This document shows positions 25,861 to 36,500 of a DNA stretch of 64,000 bases, one piece after another. Position 1 is the stretch's first letter; each line of letters opens with the position of its first letter. The notes under the pieces are model-generated. The model ran no database searches and was not told the DNA's origin. It was given only the letters and a program-made list of their open reading frames with translations. Source of the stretch: an uncultured Verrucomicrobiota bacterium (GTDB lineage Bacteria; Verrucomicrobiota; Kiritimatiellia; CAIQIC01; Lenti-01); assembly GCA_938003985.1 (NCBI GenBank), contig CALKWZ010000069.1, positions 6,087 to 70,086 of the forward strand. Direction: 5' to 3'. A program made the translations under genes and the position numbers.

Positions 25861-26838
25861 TTAATATCTATCCGTTACATATTCCTTATTGCCGGAGCTG
25901 TTGATATAGTAAACTCCGTTGCGTGGGCCCACATAAAGCCCGCGCCCATTAACGGGCGCCGATGGTTTAAGCCAACTGGCTGGAACTGTAACAGAAGGTC
26001 TTTCGGCATTCCTTAATCTGTAACTGGGCGAGACATAATCGTTGATGCGCCATACTTTTATTCCCTCTGCCGCACATATCTTCTGAGCCTCAGCATAAGC
26101 CTCGGCAGAGCTTATGCTCCCGTCATCATATAGGGCAATGGCTGGCTGCTTGCCTGTTTCCTTTGCGTAATGCAACGCTTGCCCTATGGCCTCGTGCCAC
26201 TTTTGAATTTTATCCACTTCAATGGCATATGTGGAGTTAACAATGTCTGCGCGACCAGCTTCCACGATTACCTCGGTTGCGCCATCTGCGAAGACTTCAT
26301 TAAATGCGTGTTGCCAATATGCCTCAGGCAGTTTGCCGTCCGATGTCGGGGCGTAACGCGAAACCGGGGCGTGTTGCATATCGGGCATACCCTCGTTTTC
26401 CTGCGTTGCGTTACGCGCCACCAGCTTTGGCGTATCTTGATAAGCTACGACCAAGGGCTCGTCAGCCCTTCGGCCAACTCCGCTTTCCTGCAGCATTGTT
26501 TCATAATCAAAACCATGGACCTGTATTGAGACCAGCTCAGTGCCAGAAGGATCGAATCCGCGTTGCCACATCTGAACGGTTTGTCCGAGCAATTTACTTT
26601 TTGCAATTGAGGATGCTGACGGCTCGTCACATATAAGTTCGAATGTGCCGCCATGTGAGTCGTATGCGACGGCCCGGACAACCGTTCCACCACTGGTGCG
26701 AAATGTTGTTCCGGAATACACTTCAACAATCCGCTCGAGCAGCAAAAACCCGCAATTGAGTGTAATTGCAATCAGTGAGAATGCACAGACAGGCAGCATT
26801 CTGCGGTGAATTGAACTTGCTTGACTGTTAATGCGCAT
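25861..26838 (-). CDS. Membrane-anchored nuclease-like protein with C-terminal GPR-x-GVYY motif (325 aa), low GC
   Basis: Base composition drops sharply from its neighbours, a sign of transfer. An N-terminal hydrophobic helix (LPVCAFSLIAITLNCGFLLL) is followed by a region with an OB/SH3-like feel (TFRTSGGTVVRAVAYDSHGG). Then comes EVIVEAGRADIVNSTYAIEV-DKIQKWHEAIGQALHYA, an arrangement of E, D, E-x-DK and a GQALHYA helix that recalls PDDEXK-type nuclease-fold proteins. The C-terminus GPRNGVYYINSSGNKEYV is a short motif attached to many nuclease-like or phage-borne proteins. DNA cleavage is inference. Expected partners such as an immunity gene were not recognised, although the YcxB-like gene follows. 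Confidence 0.5.
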   Translation of the reverse strand: MRINSQASSIHRRMLPVCAFSLIAITLNCGFLLLERIVEVYSGTTFRTSGGTVVRAVAYDSHGGTFELICDEPSASSIAKSKLLGQTVQMWQRGFDPSGTELVSIQVHGFDYETMLQESGVGRRADEPLVVAYQDTPKLVARNATQENEGMPDMQHAPVSRYAPTSDGKLPEAYWQHAFNEVFADGATEVIVEAGRADIVNSTYAIEVDKIQKWHEAIGQALHYAKETGKQPAIALYDDGSISSAEAYAEAQKICAAEGIKVWRINDYVSPSYRLRNAERPSVTVPASWLKPSAPVNGRGLYVGPRNGVYYINSSGNKEYVTDRY

Positions 26839-27568
26839 GTTGTTGCGCGATCATCGCCTCAGCGCGGGACGAAGCGGAGGGCGACGGGGGTTTTGACTTC
26901 GGGGACGACGTTGGTGTTGACGACGAGGAGCTCGTCGTTGGCGCCGGCGGGGTGGGCGACGTTGACGATGGCGTAGGGATCCCAGTAGGTCACGACGAGG
27001 GATTCTTCGGCGAAGGCCTTGAACTGGCCGTCCTTGACCACGGAGCCGGTGAAGGTCCAGGGGGCGTCGGGCAGGGCGGCGTTTTCCTCGACGTTCCAGA
27101 CGAAGGCTTCGGCGCGGGCGGTTTTCGTTTCGTCGCCGGACTTCCAATCGACGAAAATGTCCACGGGCGCGCCCTGGGGCGGGCCCTGGCCGATGGCGAG
27201 CATGGGTTCGCCGCCCTTGAGGCCGGCGAGCAGCAGCGCGGCCTGCAGATCGAGGGCGTTGACGGGCAGGACGAAGACGGATTCGTGGACCTTGCCGGCG
27301 AGGCCGCAGGCGAGGACTTCGATGGCGCCCGCGGTCTGGTTGACCCAGCCGGTGGCGGTCACGGTCTTGGTGGCGGAATCGAGCCGCACGGCGCCGAGGA
27401 TGGCGGTCTGGCCTTCCCAGCGGACGGGCGAGGGCTCGGGCTGGGGCTCGGAACCGACGGGGTAGATCTTGGGGGAAGAATCAGGAGACAGGGGACTGGA
27501 GACAGGAGTCAGGGAATCCGAAGATGGAGGGGCGGCGGGCTCCTGGGCGAAGGCGGGGGCGGCGAGGA

Positions 27569-28168
<600 letters not shown>

Positions 28169-28170
28169 CG

Positions 28171-29121
28171 CTATTCCTTGGAGCGGATCTCGACGGTGGC
28201 CGGTTCGGTCCGCACGAGGATGATGCCGTTGGGCAGCACGGCCCGCACGGGCAGGGCTGGGCCCGGCTTGGCGTCGTCGAGTTCGGAGAGATCCACGAAC
28301 AGGCGGAGATCTTCGGCCACGAGGGCGTTGACGAGCTCGGGCCGGCCCTTGACGGTGAGGGTGGCGACGTCGGGCTCGAGATCGATGCGGTGGGCGCGGC
28401 CGGGCGCCACCAGCGGCAGGATGGGCATGTCCGGGAAGCGCGTGCTGACGGAGCGTTCGACGATGGACATGTCGAGGGTGACGGCGGCCGGGTCGAGCTT
28501 GACGCCGGCGAAATTCTCGGCGGGCGCGAGCGGCAGGCGGCGCTTGTTGAACGAGCGGATGCGGCCGTCGAGATCGACGGGGGCGGTGCTGACGGATTCG
28601 ACGCCGTCGAGGATCTGGGCCGGGCCGGACAGCAGCACGGCGGCGGGGGTCACGACGGTTTTCTCGATCTCGTAGCCGTCGGGCAGCAGGTTCTGGGTCT
28701 CGACCTTGACGGGGACCTGCTTCTGGATTTCGCGGTCGAGGCGCACGGTGACGGCGGCCGGGCGGATGAAGTCGATGCGGGCGTTGCCGAAGATGTTGAC
28801 GTTGGCCGGGCCGAGGACGACGGTGAACGGCTCGTTGTTCTGCCGGCCGCGGGCATCGACGGTGGCCTTGATCAGCTCGCGGTTGAGGTAGCGCAGGTCG
28901 TCGCGCGTGCCGAGGAAGGCGACGTCGATGGTCTTGGCGGAGCAGTCCACGACGCTCCAGTCCCGCGGCGGCTGGATGGCCAAGGGGATGTCCGTGACCA
29001 GCGTGGAATTGCTGGTGGCGGTGCGGATGGCGTACCAGACGGCGACGGCGGCGACGGCGGCGACCACGCGGAGGCCGTTGCGGGTGCCGAGATACTCAAG
29101 GATTTTGCGGGGGCTCTTCAA
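28171..29121 (-). CDS. cdaR: CdaR (YbbR-domain) regulator of diadenylate cyclase (316 aa)
   Basis: A single N-terminal membrane helix ([20 protein letters not shown]) anchors repeated YbbR domains outside the membrane: [20 protein letters not shown], the [20 protein letters not shown] block and [20 protein letters not shown], then a third domain. In Gram-positive bacteria CdaR binds and modulates CdaA. Here the cdaA gene lies directly upstream with a 26-base overlap, the usual order. Confidence 0.88.
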   Translation of the reverse strand: MKSPRKILEYLGTRNGLRVVAAVAAVAVWYAIRTATSNSTLVTDIPLAIQPPRDWSVVDCSAKTIDVAFLGTRDDLRYLNRELIKATVDARGRQNNEPFTVVLGPANVNIFGNARIDFIRPAAVTVRLDREIQKQVPVKVETQNLLPDGYEIEKTVVTPAAVLLSGPAQILDGVESVSTAPVDLDGRIRSFNKRRLPLAPAENFAGVKLDPAAVTLDMSIVERSVSTRFPDMPILPLVAPGRAHRIDLEPDVATLTVKGRPELVNALVAEDLRLFVDLSELDDAKPGPALPVRAVLPNGIILVRTEPATVEIRSKE

Positions 29122-29980
29122 ATTCGCGCTCCATCAGTTCTTCGGTGCGGGCGAGGCCTTCCGCGGAGAGGTCGAGGTTGCGGCGCAGGCGCTGCCAGCG
29201 GCTCTGGGTGGATTTGCCGCTCCGCATGAGGACGCTCGACAAGATGCGCCGCAGGCGTTCTTCGTCGAGACCGCGGATCAGGCGGCCCTTGTAGGCGAGG
29301 GAAATGGCGCCGGTTTCCTCGGAAACGACGACGACGAGGGCGTCGGTCTCCTCGGAGAGCCCGACGGCGGCGCGGTGGCGGGTGCCGGTCTTGCCGATGT
29401 CGCGCGAGGAGAGCGGGAACACGCAGCCGGCGGCGCGGACGCGGTCGCCTTCGATGATGACGCCGCCGTCGTGCAGGGCGGTGCGGGGATAGAAAATCGT
29501 GGCGAGCAGGTCGGCGGAGACGGCGGCGTCCAGGCGCGTGCCGGATTCCTGCACGGCGAGGGTGCCGATCTCGCGCTCGATGGCGATGAGGGCGCCGATC
29601 TTGCCTTCCGCCAGGAGCGAGACGGCCTTGACGATTTCGTCGAGCATGCCGCGCTCGCGCTGGGTGGAAAACACGTGCTGCTTGCCCAGCTCGGCGAGGG
29701 CGCGGCGGATTTCGGGCTGGAAGATGACGACGAAGGCGACGACGAGGTAGACGGAGACCTGCTGGAGCAGCCAGTTGAGGGTGTCGAGGCTGAAGATCCG
29801 CGTCAGCACCAGCATCGCGACCAGGGCCGTGACGAAGCCGAGCAGGACCTGGGCGCCGCGGGTGCCGCGGAAGAAGAGGATCGTGTAGTAGAACAGCACG
29901 GCCAGGACGAGGATTTCGAGCAGGCCGCCCAATCCCGGGAAGGAAATGTGCCGCAACCAGTCTGTCCACGCGCCGTCCAT
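29096..29980 (-). CDS. cdaA: Diadenylate cyclase CdaA (294 aa)
   Basis: Three membrane helices ([58 protein letters not shown]) precede the DAC domain with [20 protein letters not shown] and the [20 protein letters not shown] block. It joins two ATP to form c-di-AMP. The usual DGA catalytic motif reads DGG here (about residue 171), a mild change; the RHR motif is intact. The ATG at 29980 starts a sensible N-terminus ([20 protein letters not shown]). It is the first gene of cdaA-cdaR-TPR-YdjY. Confidence 0.92.
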   Translation of the reverse strand: MDGAWTDWLRHISFPGLGGLLEILVLAVLFYYTILFFRGTRGAQVLLGFVTALVAMLVLTRIFSLDTLNWLLQQVSVYLVVAFVVIFQPEIRRALAELGKQHVFSTQRERGMLDEIVKAVSLLAEGKIGALIAIEREIGTLAVQESGTRLDAAVSADLLATIFYPRTALHDGGVIIEGDRVRAAGCVFPLSSRDIGKTGTRHRAAVGLSEETDALVVVVSEETGAISLAYKGRLIRGLDEERLRRILSSVLMRSGKSTQSRWQRLRRNLDLSAEGLARTEELMEREFEEPPQNP

Positions 29981-30049
29981 GCCGACAATTTGCCACGCGA
30001 CGCAAAACGGCGCAAGCGCCAAAGGTCCGGGTGGGGTATATTGGCGGGC

Positions 30050-30544
30050 ATGAAACGCGAAATCGTCATTGGCTTGGTCCTGGCGGCGGGGTTGGCCCCG
30101 GTCGCCCGGAGCGCGGAACCGGCGGAGGGAATTCCCATGGAGAAGATCGTCAAGACCGACGCGGAGTGGCGGGCGCAGCTGACGCCCGAGCAGTACCGCG
30201 TGACGCGGCAACGGGGCACGGAGCGCGCCTGCACGGGGGCGTTCCACGATGCCCACGAGCCGGGCATCTACCATTGCGTGTGTTGCGACTTGCCGCTGTT
30301 TTCGTCGGAGGCCAAGTTCGATTCGGGCACGGGCTGGCCGAGCTATTTCCAGCCGGTGGCGGAGGCGCACCTGGCGCGGCGGGAGGACCGCGGGTTCGGC
30401 ATGGTGCGCACGGAGGTGCTCTGCGCGCGGTGCGATGCGCACCTGGGGCACGTGTTCGACGACGGGCCGCGCCCGACGGGGCTGCGGTACTGCATCAATT
30501 CCGCCGCGCTGCGGTTCGAGCCGCGCGCGGCTACGGAGAAGTGA
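30050..30544 (+). CDS. msrB: Exported peptide-methionine (R)-S-oxide reductase MsrB (164 aa)
   Basis: The MsrB fold is complete. It has the zinc Cys pairs CVCC and CARC, the substrate block [13 protein letters not shown] and [20 protein letters not shown] with the catalytic Cys in RYCIN. A signal peptide ([16 protein letters not shown]) places it outside the cytoplasm, where it would repair oxidised methionine in envelope proteins. No MsrA partner is in the window. It is divergent from cdaA. Confidence 0.92.
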   Translation: MKREIVIGLVLAAGLAPVARSAEPAEGIPMEKIVKTDAEWRAQLTPEQYRVTRQRGTERACTGAFHDAHEPGIYHCVCCDLPLFSSEAKFDSGTGWPSYFQPVAEAHLARREDRGFGMVRTEVLCARCDAHLGHVFDDGPRPTGLRYCINSAALRFEPRAATEK

Positions 30545-30580
30545 TTCGCGCGGGCGGGGAAGCGCGGCGCGGGGAGAAGC

Positions 30581-30759
30581 GGGGATTTCTTTCGGATTCC
30601 GGCGGCGCGGAAACCAAACCCCGTTTTTTCCGCGTGGCCGCTTCGAGGCCGACCGCTCGCGGACACGAGTCCAGCTCGGGTCGTCCGCAAAGCGGCCCCA
30701 TCGGAAAATCCGGGGCTTATTTCCGCGTGAAAACCCGCCGGAATCCGAAAGAAATCCCC
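30581..30759. repeat. 179-bp palindromic element, copy 2
   Basis: Colinear with 20612-20790. The outer arms are a perfect 25-bp inverted repeat starting GGGGATTTCTTTCGGATTCC. Inner stems GTGGCCGCTT with AAGCGGCCCC and the terminal GGAC-ACGA-GTCC hairpin are kept. It fills most of the 297-base gap between msrB and the glycosylase gene; nothing else is seen in that gap. Confidence 0.85.
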
Positions 30760-30841
30760 GACCTGCACGTCCTGCGGACGGCGGGCACGCGGGAGGCGTG
30801 GAAAATGGCGATGGAAAGTGATAGGGGTGTTTTGGGAAACC

Positions 30842-31396
30842 ATGGAATCGCGCGATGAACATTGGGCGGAGGGATTTCCGCCGGTGGAGCCGCGGCGGGC
30901 GCGGGTGCTGGTTTTGGGCACGCTGCCGAGCGCGGAATCGATCCGGCAGGGGCAGTATTATGCGCATCCGCGCAACGCGTTCTGGCCGATCATGGGCGAA
31001 CTGTTCGGCGCGGGGCGGGAACGGCCGTACGAAAAGCGCTTGCGCCGGCTGGCCGCGCGCGGGGTGATGCTGTGGGACGTGCTGCGGGCGGCGCAGCGGC
31101 CGGGCAGCCTCGACGCCGCGATCCATCCGCGGCGGCGGGAGGCGAACGCGATTCCGGAGCTGTTGGCGCGGCATCCGGAGCTGGAGGCGATCGTCTTCAA
31201 CGGCGGCCCGGCGGAAGCGCTGTTCCGGCGGCACGTGGCGGCGGCGTGCGGGGCGCAACTGGCGGGGCTGACCCGCGCGCGGCTGCCGTCGACGAGTCCG
31301 GCGCACGCGGCGCGGACCTTTGCGCAGAAGCTGGCGGCGTGGCGGGCGGCGCTGGCGCCGTTCAGAACGCCCAGGCGAGGAACAGCGGGACGGTGA
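30842..31396 (+). CDS. DNA-deoxyinosine glycosylase-like protein, UDG superfamily (184 aa)
   Basis: The arrangement VLVLGTLPSAESIRQGQYYA, followed by HPRNAFWPIMGELFG, ARGVMLWDVLRAAQRPGSLD, LEAIVFNGGPAEALF and LPSTSPAHA, is that of the hypoxanthine-DNA glycosylase branch (family 6) of uracil-DNA glycosylases. It would remove deaminated bases from DNA. Its 3' end overlaps the convergent AEC gene by 35 bases. Confidence 0.85.
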   Translation: MESRDEHWAEGFPPVEPRRARVLVLGTLPSAESIRQGQYYAHPRNAFWPIMGELFGAGRERPYEKRLRRLAARGVMLWDVLRAAQRPGSLDAAIHPRRREANAIPELLARHPELEAIVFNGGPAEALFRRHVAAACGAQLAGLTRARLPSTSPAHAARTFAQKLAAWRAALAPFRTPRRGTAGR

Positions 31397-32303
31397 CGAG
31401 CGCCCAGAGGTGGGTCAGCAGCAGGCCGCCGGCGATGAAATCGGTGTCGCCGCCGTAGCGTTCGGAGAAGAGCACGCTGACCATGGCGGAGGGCATGACG
31501 GAGACGACGTAGAGGATGCCGCGCGCGACGGGGTCCATGGGGATCGCGCCGAGCAGGGGGATCATGACGAGGGGCACGGCGACGAGCCGGATGGCGGAAA
31601 CGAACCAGATGCGCCAGCCGAGGATGGTCGCGAACTTCAGCGTGGCGAACCGGCTGCCGGCGACGAGCATGGACATGGCGATGGTGGCGGCGCCGAGGGT
31701 CTTGAGGCCGCCGCGGAAGGTGTTGGCCGCCAAGGCCAGCCAAGCGGGCGGCGCGGGCCAGGGCAGGAGATCGCGCGCGGCGACGCAGGCCAAACTGAGG
31801 AGCAGGACGACGAACGGGGGACTGAAGAGGGACTTGAGCCGGTCGCGCTTGCGGTCGGCGCGGGAGAACAGCATGACGCCGAGCGACCACAGCAGGAGTT
31901 CGTAGCCGACGGAGGAAAACACCAGCAGGGCCACGCCGGAATCGCCGTAGCGGAACAGCACGAGCGGCAGGGGCAGGAACGAATAGTTGTTGATCAGGCA
32001 GTGGAAAAGAAAGGCCCGGGACGTTTCCGGCGGCACGCGCCCGAGGAAGCGCACGGCCAGCAGGCCCAGGCCGAAGCCGACCATCGCGATGGCCATGACG
32101 AGCAGAGGCAGCGTCAGGTTCGCGCGCAGATCGGCGAAGGACAGTTCGAGGATCGAGACGAAGATGAGCGCGGGATAGACGATGGAGAGCGCGACGTGGG
32201 CAAGGTCGTTGGTGCCGTGCGCGGAGAGCAGGCCGCGCCGCCGGGCAAAGAAGCCGGCGGAAACGAGCCCGAGCACGCACAGGATCTGGAAGAAGAACAC
32301 CAT
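31362..32303 (-). CDS. AEC family transporter (313 aa)
   Basis: Ten or so hydrophobic segments are arranged as two halves with the pattern of auxin efflux carrier-type proteins: FFFQILCVLGLVSAGFFARR at the start, SIVYPALIFVSIL, INNYSFLPLPLVLFRYGDSG and SVMPSAMVSVLFSERYGGDT. Bacterial members often carry dicarboxylates such as malate; the substrate is not readable. It stands alone between convergent and tandem neighbours. Confidence 0.85.
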   Translation of the reverse strand: MVFFFQILCVLGLVSAGFFARRRGLLSAHGTNDLAHVALSIVYPALIFVSILELSFADLRANLTLPLLVMAIAMVGFGLGLLAVRFLGRVPPETSRAFLFHCLINNYSFLPLPLVLFRYGDSGVALLVFSSVGYELLLWSLGVMLFSRADRKRDRLKSLFSPPFVVLLLSLACVAARDLLPWPAPPAWLALAANTFRGGLKTLGAATIAMSMLVAGSRFATLKFATILGWRIWFVSAIRLVAVPLVMIPLLGAIPMDPVARGILYVVSVMPSAMVSVLFSERYGGDTDFIAGGLLLTHLWALVTVPLFLAWAF

Positions 32304-32350
32304 GAACGCCCACTATACCCCAAGCGGGCCGGCGGGGCAAAGCCGACCGT

Positions 32351-32896
32351 TCATTCCGTCCGGTCCGGAACGGCGGCGGCGGGCGTGCGGCGGAACAGAA
32401 AATCGATCGGAAAAGAATACGAGATGCCCAGGGTTTCGGTGCCGGGATTGGTGTCGCTCAGGGAGCCGTTGGAGAGATGGGCGAAGCAGAGCCCCAGGCG
32501 CTGGCCGCGGCCGAAGCGCCGGGCCAGTTCGACGGCGGTGCGGAATTCGGCGTCGAAGCCCAGGTCCAGACCGTCGGAGGCGTTGTAGTAGCCGGCGCCG
32601 AAACTGGGGGTGACCACCCAGCCGCGGCCGAGTTCGACGTCCGCCAGCACGCCGGCGGCCGCGTAGAACTCGTCGTTCTTGCCGGTGCCGAACAGCAACC
32701 AGGGGCCGACGTGGAAAAGCCGGAAGGCCGGTCGGTATTCGACGCCCCAGAAAAATTCCTGGTGGTTGTCGAACACCTGGGCCACGCCGACGCCGAGGGA
32801 GACCAGAGGCGGGCCGTCGGCGAACCGGGGGGCGGCGGCCGAAGCGGGATTCAGAAGGAGAAGCGACAGCAGAAGCAGTAGGCCGATGATCAGCAT
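32351..32896 (-). CDS. PagL-like lipid A 3-O-deacylase / acyloxyacyl hydrolase (181 aa)
   Basis: A signal peptide (LLLLLSLLLLNPASAAAP) is followed by outer-membrane beta-barrel strands. Near the C-terminus the PagL catalytic block FAHLSNGSLSDTNPGTETLG carries the His-Ser pair and the NPG turn. The enzyme removes an acyl chain from lipid A at the outer membrane. Its start lies 5 bases after the stop of the WaaP-like kinase gene, so both act on lipopolysaccharide in one operon. Confidence 0.82.
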   Translation of the reverse strand: MLIIGLLLLLSLLLLNPASAAAPRFADGPPLVSLGVGVAQVFDNHQEFFWGVEYRPAFRLFHVGPWLLFGTGKNDEFYAAAGVLADVELGRGWVVTPSFGAGYYNASDGLDLGFDAEFRTAVELARRFGRGQRLGLCFAHLSNGSLSDTNPGTETLGISYSFPIDFLFRRTPAAAVPDRTE

Positions 32897-32901
32897 GGCT
32901 C

Positions 32902-33579
32902 TCAACTCCGTGGGCTTTTCCCTTGCAGGATCTTGCGCGTCTTGCGCAAGGCGACGGCCGCCGCGCAGGCGAGGCGAATGCGGATTTGCCGGCCGCGCGA
33001 AGCGCCCAGCGCCTCGAAATAGAGCGGCCGGAAGGCGCGCCACAGCGCGTCGTCCCAGCGGAATCCTTCGCGCCGCAGCTTGGCGAGTTCGCAACCAATG
33101 GCGGCGTCGAAGCGCCATCCGGCGCGCCGATAGGGCCGGGCGCGGCCGAAGTCCAGGAACTCCATCTGGCCGTCGGGGGTGCGGAGGAAATTTCCGGCGC
33201 TGGCGTCGTCGGTGAAAACGGCCAGGGCGTGGACGCCCGCCAGCAGGCGGGCGGCGGCGGGCAGGTCGGCCGCGGAGAAGGTTTCGACGGGGGTGCCGGC
33301 GACGTATTCTTTCACCAGCCAGACGACGCGCCGGTCGCCGGCGGTTTCCTCGAACCAGCCGAAGGAGCGCGGCGCGCCGCGACCGTCGAGGCGGCGCAGG
33401 CAGGCGTCTTCGGCGAGCCAGGGGCGGCGGTAGCGGCGCACGGCCAACGGAATCTCGAACTTCTTGGCGACGTAGCGCTCGTCCACGCGAAAGACGGAGC
33501 GCAGGGTTTCCTTGGCGCGACGTTTGCGCAGGAGTTCCCAGCGCTGGGCGCCGGCGAGGATGTCTGGGGCGGTGGACAT
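32902..33579 (-). CDS. WaaP/Kdo-kinase-like lipopolysaccharide kinase (225 aa)
   Basis: Protein-kinase-like motifs are visible: YVAKKFEIPLAVRR carries the ATP-binding Lys, VVWLVKEYVAGTPVETF the hinge, FTDDASAGNFLRT the catalytic loop and MEFLDFGRARPYRR the metal-binding Asp. This layout fits lipopolysaccharide core heptose or Kdo kinases. It follows the RND gene by 11 bases and precedes the PagL-like gene by 5, so it may be cotranscribed with the efflux operon. Confidence 0.78.
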   Translation of the reverse strand: MSTAPDILAGAQRWELLRKRRAKETLRSVFRVDERYVAKKFEIPLAVRRYRRPWLAEDACLRRLDGRGAPRSFGWFEETAGDRRVVWLVKEYVAGTPVETFSAADLPAAARLLAGVHALAVFTDDASAGNFLRTPDGQMEFLDFGRARPYRRAGWRFDAAIGCELAKLRREGFRWDDALWRAFRPLYFEALGASRGRQIRIRLACAAAVALRKTRKILQGKSPRS

Positions 33580-33590
33580 GGATTCGAGCG

Positions 33591-36500
33591 TCAATCTTCG
33601 CAAGGTTGGCCGGATTTCGCAAGCGACTCGCCCTTGGGCCGGCCGGTGAAGAGGGTGTAGATCAGCGGCAGGACGGTCATGGTGAGCAGGCCGGCGACGA
33701 GGACGCCGGCGACGGAAGCGATGCCGATGCCGGCGCGGTTTTCCGAGCCGATGCCGGTGCCGATCGCCATGGGGAGCATGCCGAGGCCGGAAGCGAGGAT
33801 CACCATCAGGACGGGGCGGAACGTCTCGACCATGGCCGTGAGCATGGCCTCGCGGCGGCAGACGCCTTCCTTGAGGTGCCGGGCCATCTGGTCCACGATG
33901 AGAATGGCCGCGTTGACGACGATGCCGATGAGCATCAGGATGCCCAACAGGACGAGGATGGTGAGGGCGGAATGGCTGAGGACGAGCGCCCAAATGACGC
34001 CGACGAGGCCCATGGGGAGGGTGAGGAGCACGAAGGCGGGGCGGCTCCAGGACTCGAGGATGGCGGCCAGGGTGAGCAAAGTGAGGAATACGGCGAGGGG
34101 GATGGCCTCGCCGAAGTCGGCGATGGCCTCGTCCATCATCTCCGACATGCCGGAGTTGCCCAGGGTATAGCCGGTGGGGAGGAGGTTCTTCTCTTCGATG
34201 GCGCGGTCGATGTCGGCGGCAACGCCGCTCATGGTGGCGCCGGATTTGGTGTCGCCGAGGATCTTGACGGTGCGCTGCTTGTCGACGCGGTAGATCTGGG
34301 TTTTGGCGCGGGCGTCGACGACGTCGGCGACGGTTTCGAGAGGGATGGGGCGGCCATCGGCGCCGGGGAGCAGGAACTGGCGGATCTGGTCTTTGCCGGA
34401 TTGCTCGGCGAGCTTGACGCGGATGTCGTAGGTGCGGTCGCCGCGCTTGTAGCTGGCGGCCTCGATGCCTTCGATGTTGCCGCGGACGATGGCGCCGAGG
34501 AGGGAGGCGGGCAGGCCGAGGTCGGAGAGGACGGGCCGCTTGGGCAGGACCCGGATTTCGGGCTTGGTGTCGCGGACGGTGGTATCGAGTTGGCCCACGC
34601 TGGGCAGCGCGCGGGCGGCGGACTGGATGGCGAGGGCGGCGCGGTCGAGGGTTTCGAGATCGTCGCCGGAGAGGTTCTGGTCGATCTGGAAGTTCTGGCC
34701 GCCCATTTTGCCGGGAACGGAGGCGGAAACCATGCAGTCGGTTTCGTCCTTCAAGAGGTTGCGGATTTCAGCCAGGCGGTCGGCGATTTTCCAGGCGCGC
34801 TCGGTCTTGGGCTTGAAGAACAGTTCGATCTGGCCCATGTAGACGCCTTCGCTGGCCTGCCCGCTCTGGGACTCGGCCTTGCCGGCGGTGGTGAGGACAT
34901 GCTCGATGTCGGAGAAGCCCAGCAGGCGGGCTTGGATGCCTTCGAGGCGGGCGATGGTCTTTTCGAGGTCGTAGTAGGCGGGGGTTTCGACGCGGACGAA
35001 GAGGCGCCCGGTGTCTGTGGTTTCGAAGAAGCTGAAGCCGAGCTGGCCGCCGCCGAACTTCATGGTGAAGAAGAAGAGCAGGACGAAGCCGAGGACGATG
35101 GGGAGGTTGAAGCGCTTTTTGGCGGCGAGGCGGCGCAGGCCGTTGGTGTAGCGGACGGCGAAGGTCTGGAAGGCGGCATCCCAGCGCTTGCCGAAGCGGG
35201 CGAAGGCGTTGTCCTTGCGCTTGGAAGCGGGCTCGAGGAGGAGCGCGCAGAGGATGGGGGTAAGGGTGAAGCTGATGAAAATGGACGAGGCGTTGACGAT
35301 GAGGGTGGTGACCGCGAAGGGGACGAGGATGCGTCCGATCAGGCTGGTCATCATGGAGATCGGCAGCATGACGATGACGTTGGTACCGGCCGAAGCCAGC
35401 ACAGCGACGGTCATTTCGGAGGCGCCGAGGCCGGCGGCGGCCCAGTGGTCGTCCATGGTCTCGAACTTCGAGACGATGTTTTCGAGCACGACGATGGAGT
35501 TGGAAACGAGCACGCCCGTGGAAAGGCCGATGGCCAGCAGGGTCGGGGTGTTGAGGGTCTGGCCAGCGAGCTGCATGAAGAACAGGCTGACGACGATGGT
35601 GGCCGGCATGGTGATCGCCACGACGACGGTGGTGCGGACGTTGACCAGGAAGACGAACAGGATGAAGGCGCAGAGCAGCACGGCCTGCCAGACGCTTTCG
35701 ACGGCGGAGTCGACGGAGGCCTGGATGTTTTCGGCTTCGTCCGAAATCCAGGTCAGCTCCATGCCGCCGGGGAGGTTTTTCCGGATTTCCTCGAAGCGCT
35801 TGCGGGTTTCCTTGACGAGGGAAACGATGTTGCCCTCGGCCTTCTTGACGACCTTGATCACGACGCCCTGCTTGCCGTCGAGGATCGCGCGCTGGCGCAC
35901 TTCTTCGGTGGCCTGGCGCACGGTGCCGAGGTCGCCCAGCTTGCGGCGGGCGCCGTCGCGGTTGGCCACCTCGAGGCCGGCGATGTCGGCGACGTTCTGG
36001 TATTCGGCGTCGAAGCGGACGGCGAGTTCGTTGCCTCGCTCGCGGATGCGGCCGCCGGGGAGGGAGAGGACGCCCTTTTGGAGGGCGCCGGCGACATCGG
36101 CGGTGGTCAGCCCGGCGGCGGCGAGGGCGGCGCGGTCGAGCTCCACCCACACTTCGCGTTCGTTGCCGCCGATGACCTGGACCTCGCCGACGCCGGAGAC
36201 GGTGGCGAAGCGGTCGGCGATGGCGTTGTCGGCGTAGTCGTAGAGATCGTCGATGGGCGCGTCGCCGGAGAGGAAGACGTTGGCGATGGGTTTGGAATTG
36301 ATGTTGATCTTCTGGATGACGGGGCGCTCGGCGTCGGCCGGGAGATCGGCGAGGATGCCGTCGAGCTTTTCGCGGACGTCCTGGGCGGCGACGTCGATGT
36401 CCACGGACATGTTGAATTCGAGGACGACCTGGGAGACGTTCTCGAGGCTGGAGGATTCGATGTGCTTGAGGCCGTCGATGCCGGAGACGGCGTCTTCGAT

